A DNA stretch of 64,000 nt. Origin: Echinococcus granulosus (taxonomy: Eukaryota > Platyhelminthes > Cestoda > Cyclophyllidea > Taeniidae). The stretch is from assembly GCF_000524195.1 (NCBI RefSeq), contig NW_020170495.1, forward strand, positions 167,692 to 231,691. The letters run 5' to 3'. A program made the translations under genes and the position numbers. Positions 58,771 to 64,000 of the stretch are shown here, in pieces; position 1 is the first letter of the stretch; the number at the start of each line of letters is the position of its first letter. The notes below the pieces were generated by a model, which was given only the letters and a program-made list of their open reading frames with translations, did not search any database and had not been told where the DNA came from.

Positions 58771-60926
58771 TGTATTTTTTCCTTTCTGTCGTCCTTTTGT
58801 TTTCCCCAGTGTTTGCCTCAGTCTATCTTTAAGAGGCGATTGCTTTTGTGTGACACTGGGGTGGATACAATTAGGCGCGGGACAAAAACAAACCGCCAGA
58901 AATGGTTTGTTTTTTACCTGTCAAACCTTCAGAAGTCCGCCTTTTTTCCTGACCTTGGAAATTGTGAGGCGAGCGAGTGCTTCCAGCTTTAAACATTGTA
59001 CGACAGGATGCCACCGTGGCTGCACTACACGTGGTAGTGCGTGCCAAGTGTGATTTTTTAATTGTTGCCACACATGTGGGCCGGTGCGGTTCCGATGTCT
59101 TTGTAGTTTCTGGCTAAGGAAGTCATCTCCTCTGGCACAGAAGACTTCATGGACAGCTCGGCGATGAGAACTTGGTAGTTTCAACGTTTCAAGGCCATGC
59201 CCCGGAGTTATTGGCGTCAACCCTGACCCTCGTGATTTTTACCCCACTACGACATTTTTTGCAGTGAAGAAACTGTTGACACACCCGTTAGATTGCACAA
59301 GTGGTTAAGCTTCCTGTAGGAACGGTGAGCGCACTCATTCTAGAGGTGATGCAGTCATGTTTTTGACCAGCGTAGAAGAGTTGAGTGTTGAAGCAAAGAA
59401 GGCATCAACAAGGCGCGTAACAAATTCTTGCTGCGCTATTTCCCTTTCGAACTGAAACGAGCCTCAAATCAATGGCGGCAGCAATTTAAGCCCTGGAGAC
59501 GAAGGAAAGCTGTCCTAGGATTGTTCAGCCTCTTAATGAGTCACCTTTCAATGGGGAGATCCATTCAAATAGTCAGCAAATTAATGGTGGATAGGAGCAA
59601 TCGTAGACTGACGTGTTTCCTGTCTACCCAACATGCAGGAGGCTAGTTAGTCGGGCACCCAGGTGCTCACTTTGTAAAATCAGGGTATGCAAATGAAATG
59701 ATGGCATTATGATTGCGAAGAATATCTACTTTTTGAATGGTCTTGCCGTAATACGCATCTTTTCTTACCTCCTAGAAGTGGGTCATGGAACTTGGCAAAT
59801 ACTGGCTAGAATGACAAGTAACAAAAAGCGAATAAAATGGAACCACCTTGGTCTGCTAGTTGATTAAAAAAGAAGTGGCTTTACTACAATCAAGGAAAGT
59901 TGGCTGTTATGCAACCTCAAGAAATCTCTTCATCTGAGTGCATCTGTACTTAAAGTATGACTTTTTAGGCAAAAGAACTCTAGCATTTCAACATGTTGAT
60001 CACAGGGAGTCAACAAAGCAATTGACATCACGTGGTGCAAAACTGTTGGAAGACACATTTGTTGTAGTTTATCTGGGAAGAAATTGTACGTTTACAGAGG
60101 AAAAATTCTAAATGATGCCTTTTTTAAGCAAGTGGATCTCAGATAGCAACAAAATATGCGATCGTAGTACCCCAACTCTTTCCTGACGTTAAGAGGTGTC
60201 ATAGTACTAGGGCAGACGACATACAGAAGGGCCGTGAGGGGCTACTGACACGGCTCGGTGATCCCGTCCAGCGGAATCACCATGGCCGAGTCTTGAGTGT
60301 CCGCATAAGCAAGACGAAGGGTTAAACAAATAAATCGGGCATTGCATAGCTGCCCCGGATATTCCCCTGGTCAACCTCTCGCGTTGGCCATCACGAGGAC
60401 GTCGGAGCTGCATTGGATAGACAGCCATTAACTAGTCACGCCGGTCATCAAATTTGCGTGCAAATGAGAGGGCATCTGAGGTCAACGCTGCTGATGCCGC
60501 TTGGCGAACCCACTGGAACTGGTGTTCTGTCCTATTTGGGAACTGTATTAGAAGAAGGGAAATGAGCTGGCCTTCTCGTATCCTCATGGCTGGTCGTAAG
60601 ACCACTAACATGAAAGGATGGGATTTAAAATAATTTTGTGGGATTAAGGTTTTGGGTCTGCTTCTCCCTGAACCTTTCTCCTCACTTTAGTGCTGTTCAG
60701 CCATATCTATCTGGGTTCTATCCAGCTAGAGGTGAGTTGGAGGAGATAGTGCGGCTAACATGTGCTGAATTTAGTATAAAAACTGAAAAAAAAAACATGA
60801 CTTTAATTCTCCAATATAGTAATATATTGTAAGTAATAGCCGCCCTGATAAACTTTACAAGCAGATTTTGACAAAGCTGACTGAAGTAGGCGAAGGTAGA
60901 ATTAAATCAGGGTTTCAAGGTCACAG
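58771..60926. other. intergenic, no supported gene
   Basis: No exon supported. It contains copy 2 of the decayed dispersed repeat (about 60333-60530). Confidence 0.45.
60333..60530. repeat. decayed dispersed repeat, copy 2
   Basis: Partner of 51361-51560, with the same order of short matching words separated by small insertions. Confidence 0.4.
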
Positions 60927-61382
60927 GGTCAGTCGAAGACGCAAAGACTAGAGCAGTGGTTGAATCATTCCACGAAATGTCATGCGTGAATTTGATTACG
61001 AAGGTAACCCAAATGAAAGACTTAAAGAGGGGTTCCAGAAATATCGCACCACGCCCTTTTCATATCCTTGGGCACTTTGATATCTCCAAGCATACCTGTG
61101 AATTTATCAGTGCATTCTAACCTAGACCTTCTCCCCAACCCGATTCAGAAGTATTTCCTCCGCAAGGGCAGTTTCTACATCTTGATGTCACTCTAACTGA
61201 CGAAACGGCAAACACGCAACGCAGAAGAAGACCGAAGTTTGGTCACATGCCGTATCTACTCACACTAGTTAGCTAAACGCGGAAGAAGGTGCTAAGTTCG
61301 GTGAAAATACCGATTATTAGAGACAGCTGTATTACACGTAAATTGGAATTGAGCAAATGGATTCAGATTTTTTCGACAATTC
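60927..61382 (+). pseudogene. duplicated GRAM-gene fragment, broken
   Basis: Matches 54938-55422 through exon, intron and the next acceptor (ATTCAG). Long identical stretches include AACCCAAATGAAAGACTTAA and TCCAAGCATACCTGTGAATT. The exon part has two in-frame stops (after KCHA and again two codons later), and about 28 bases are deleted in the intron. Sequence after 61382 no longer matches the GRAM exon. Confidence 0.75.
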
Positions 61383-63110
61383 ATCTCAGAAAAGTACGTG
61401 ATTCAGTCCTCAACTCGGCTGTTTCCAATCCATGGAAATCCTTTCCCCACACCAAACCACCTCAAGAGAGGGAGTGTAGAGGGTGAGGAAGCTCTTCAGA
61501 ATCTACACAGCACACGTCCAGTTACTGACATGGACTGGAATCTACGAGAGGCCTCCCACCACGATGCTCCTTGGCCATCATCCATCAGTTGGAGTGTGAG
61601 TGGATCCATTCGAGGCATCCGTCAACGGTTGGCGTGGCTCTTATTGGCATTGACAGCATACAGATGTGAGTGAAGCCACAACTTGGTGGAGGAGGAACAA
61701 TGACGACACAAAACAGAAGTCGGAACTGTCATTCAGTCCACAGTGCGGCAACGTCCGTGCTGGCTCTTTGCATGGCTCCAACCACACACCCACCGTACCT
61801 ACGCACTTCCCCTTCTTCTAATGCCAACGCCACGAGACGCGACCACAACACTGAAATGCACCGCGAATTGAAGGATGAGAACAAAATCACACCGAAAAGA
61901 CATGGCCTGGTTTGTCTGGGTCTTTGGATACATCTACGTGTGTCCATGAGCACATTGTCAGGAGCCATTCTCATCCGCGGTTCACAAAGCCAATCCACTT
62001 TCTGACAAGATGTGCTTGACCGCATTCAAACAATGAGGCAAGCTTGTTGACTCATCTCAATTACCCATCGAGTGTGTTCCATTCGTGTTGGTGACCCCAA
62101 ATTTAACTGTCAGCACAGCGCCTTGCTTTGCACACTTCATCTAGGATCGGGTTCATCTGAAAGTACAACCATCTCGTATTTCATAGACCACCATTCAGCC
62201 ATGAAATGTAAAACCTGTGGTATCACAGGGCAAACAATCACGGTAGCTACATTACAATCCATTTCGCGTTTTGTTGTCGAGCTCTTTGCCTTAATGGCAG
62301 TGTACACTTCCTTGTTCCTGTCAACAAAGCCAGATTTCGGAAGCATTGGCTCCCTTGAGACCACGAGGATGGGAAGCACGAGTGATTGGAAAGATTGTGT
62401 TTGAAGCACAATCCCACATGACGCCAATACCTTGGTGCAGACGTCAGCTCGAGACACCATCGAAGGGACGGACGAGGCACTTGAGGAGGTGGGAATGAGG
62501 CTAGCTAATGCGCGAAAAGCGAAGCGCAGCAGAGCGTCGTCTACAAGTCAGCGATGCAGGTCGGATGCTGTCGTTTGAGAAGATAATCTACTCTTCAAAA
62601 GCACCAAGTCACATGAGGGAAGTCAGTCAAATTACAGGGTGGATGAGTTCATCCACCACACCTCCGCCACTTTTATGCCCACCAGACGCACGCCGAATTC
62701 ATGATGAGGCAATCTACCTCTCCACCCACTTCCTCAATCCATCCAGAAAATATCCATCCATCCAACCCGCACCCATCCATCAATCCATTCACCCGTCCAC
62801 CGCAACGCCCATTAGACGGCTGCGTTTCTCTTCACTCAGTCTGACGTCGATTCACCTCTGGTTCACTCACCGCGTGTTCACCACCATCTCACATCGCTCT
62901 CCACCACTTGGCAACACCCGCGTCAGTTTTCAAGGCGAACTCCGATTATACAAGATTTACTTTATGAAAGAGGCAAAGAGACAGTAATGCAACACTGCCT
63001 TTCACATATCTGTCCAACACAACATCTCACTCCCTCCGAAGGCACCCCCTCACGAGTGCCATCACGTCAACAGAACTTGCTTGATGGTCAGTGGCGGCAC
63101 GAGCACTTAC
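61383..63110. other. no settled gene; possible downstream exons of the secreted-protein gene
   Basis: Minus-strand open frames at 62137-62460 and 61729-62025 contain several Cys and may include exons of the gene starting at 63397, but no join in the required phase was found. An AG-preceded stretch at about 62106-62151 on the minus strand reads MNPILDEVCKARRCADS, with the wrong phase for direct joining. ATCC-type repeats fill 62740-62810. Confidence 0.3.
62740..62810. repeat. ATCC tetranucleotide tract
   Basis: Repeated CATCCATCC and related words. The 159-codon plus-strand open frame covering it encodes IHQSIHPST-type repeats and is a by-product. Confidence 0.7.
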
Positions 63111-63397
63111 TTGCAACACAGAATCCACAATCTGTGCTCCTCACGAATGAAATGCTTCTGCAACCGACACTTCAATTGCTCCACCTCCAAGCTGCCCTTC
63201 TCAAACACCTCCCTTGTCAACTCCACATCCAACGTCTCTGAACGCTTCGGGTTCGTGTAGAAGAAGTACGCATCACGACTGTCATCATAGCGAAGTTTGT
63301 CGTAGATGCAAACGTCGTGAAGGAATTTGCCACCCTCGGCTAGATGCCAACACAGCAGTGCGAGGAGGATGGTGAGACTGGCCAACACACGAGTCAT
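63111..63397 (-). CDS. first coding exon of a secreted Cys-containing protein
   Basis: The exon encodes 95 residues and ends at a perfect donor (GCAA|GTAAGT), phase 2, so the gene continues to lower coordinates. The start MTRVLASLTILLALLCWHLA is a typical signal peptide. The mature part begins near EGGKFLHDVCIYDKLRYDD. It has Cys at 30, 77, 94 and 95, a YFFYTNPKR stretch and a basic-acidic helix-like segment ending WILCC. No family recognised; a small extracellular domain is likely. The remaining exons were not placed. Confidence 0.55.
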
Positions 63398-63788
63398 GGG
63401 AGCAATCACGTGGTGGAAGTATTGATTGTCCGACTGGACAGTGACAATGTGGCCACTGACCAGACGTGTCCGTCTCCCACTCCCACGTCTGGCTGTCGAC
63501 AGGTGACTCATCTGCCATCATCTTGCCAACTTGCCAACTAGCAGTCATGATGCACACACACACACGCACATGCTGGTCAAATGGACATTGTGACTGGGTG
63601 ACTTCTAAGTACTCGAGAAGACATTTCAATTGCTATGGTGGCACTTCTCGGTCTACACTGCAAATTCCATCAACATGCAGCGTTATGTTGACTGAAGTGG
63701 TGGTTGTGCTCATCACATGGCACAACTAACCGAGTGATCCACTCTCCAGTCAACTTGCCCACAAATTTGGAATCATCAATATTCCGTC

Positions 63789-63820
63789 ATTCCGCCTTCA
63801 CACCCTCGGTGTGGCGGAAT
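63789..63820. repeat. inverted repeat (hairpin)
   Basis: ATTCCGCC at 63789-63796 pairs with GGCGGAAT at 63813-63820, and ACACC pairs with GGTGT inside, leaving a CTC loop and a TTC bulge. Function unknown. Confidence 0.6.
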
Positions 63821-63975
63821 AATGATGGCAAATTAGCAAAGGAATTGCCGCACAAGCTTTCCCACTTCCAAATCGTGTTGTTTTTACACAAAGTCACCGA
63901 GTGGATGCTGTGTCACCCAGGTACTCGTGAAGCACACCAGTCGGGGATGTGAAGAGAACACGGGTCGTCTTCTGT

Positions 63976-64000
63976 CACCACCACCACCACCACCACCACC
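63976..64000. repeat. ACC microsatellite at window edge
   Basis: Perfect ACC trinucleotide repeat running into the end of the window. Confidence 0.95.

Overview
The window reads as nuclear DNA of an invertebrate animal. Genes are split by many introns with consensus GT-AG sites (a few GC-AG), spacers are long and AT-rich, and two 100-base assembly gaps occur (6599-6698, 18201-18300). Very small symmetric exons, 42-87 base introns beside multi-kilobase ones, and divergent copies of BAP31 and Mff would suit a parasitic flatworm. That placement is inference; nothing in the sequence proves it.

Left part, 5.1-24 kb, plus strand: an extraordinary gene made almost entirely of micro-exons. I can place about 50 exons of 18-87 bases. 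All are multiples of three, all are in phase 0, and twenty are exactly 54 bases. The 54-base exons each encode one copy of a degenerate 18-residue repeat rich in Gln, Ser, Lys, Arg, Pro and Cys. Around 20.6-22.4 kb the array has grown by tandem duplication of a roughly 0.8 kb block of exons, leaving one dead exon and one fused exon. This is the most unusual object in the window.

Middle part, 25.8-49.8 kb, minus strand: five genes. They are a six-exon BAP31 homologue ending in an ER-retrieval KKKD; a five-exon two-membrane-span protein with a Cys-containing loop and a PPSY/PPAY tail; a compact three-exon mitochondrial fission factor (Mff) homologue; an apparently intronless gene for an acidic-tailed 140-residue protein; and a five-exon coiled-coil protein.

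Right part: a plus-strand GRAM-domain membrane-protein gene (about 54.9-58.8 kb, some middle exons unresolved) with a clear polyadenylation signal. A degenerate copy of its first visible exon and following intron lies 6 kb downstream. Near the right edge, on the minus strand, is a first coding exon with a signal peptide from a secreted Cys-containing protein. The remaining stretches are intergenic or intronic with simple repeats and decayed dispersed repeats.

Functional links are loose. BAP31 (ER export and quality control), Mff (mitochondrial fission) and the GRAM protein (membrane-contact type) all act at organelle membranes, but I see no sign that they are co-regulated. All gene models were made by eye from splice sites, reading phase and residue motifs; no search or alignment was run.
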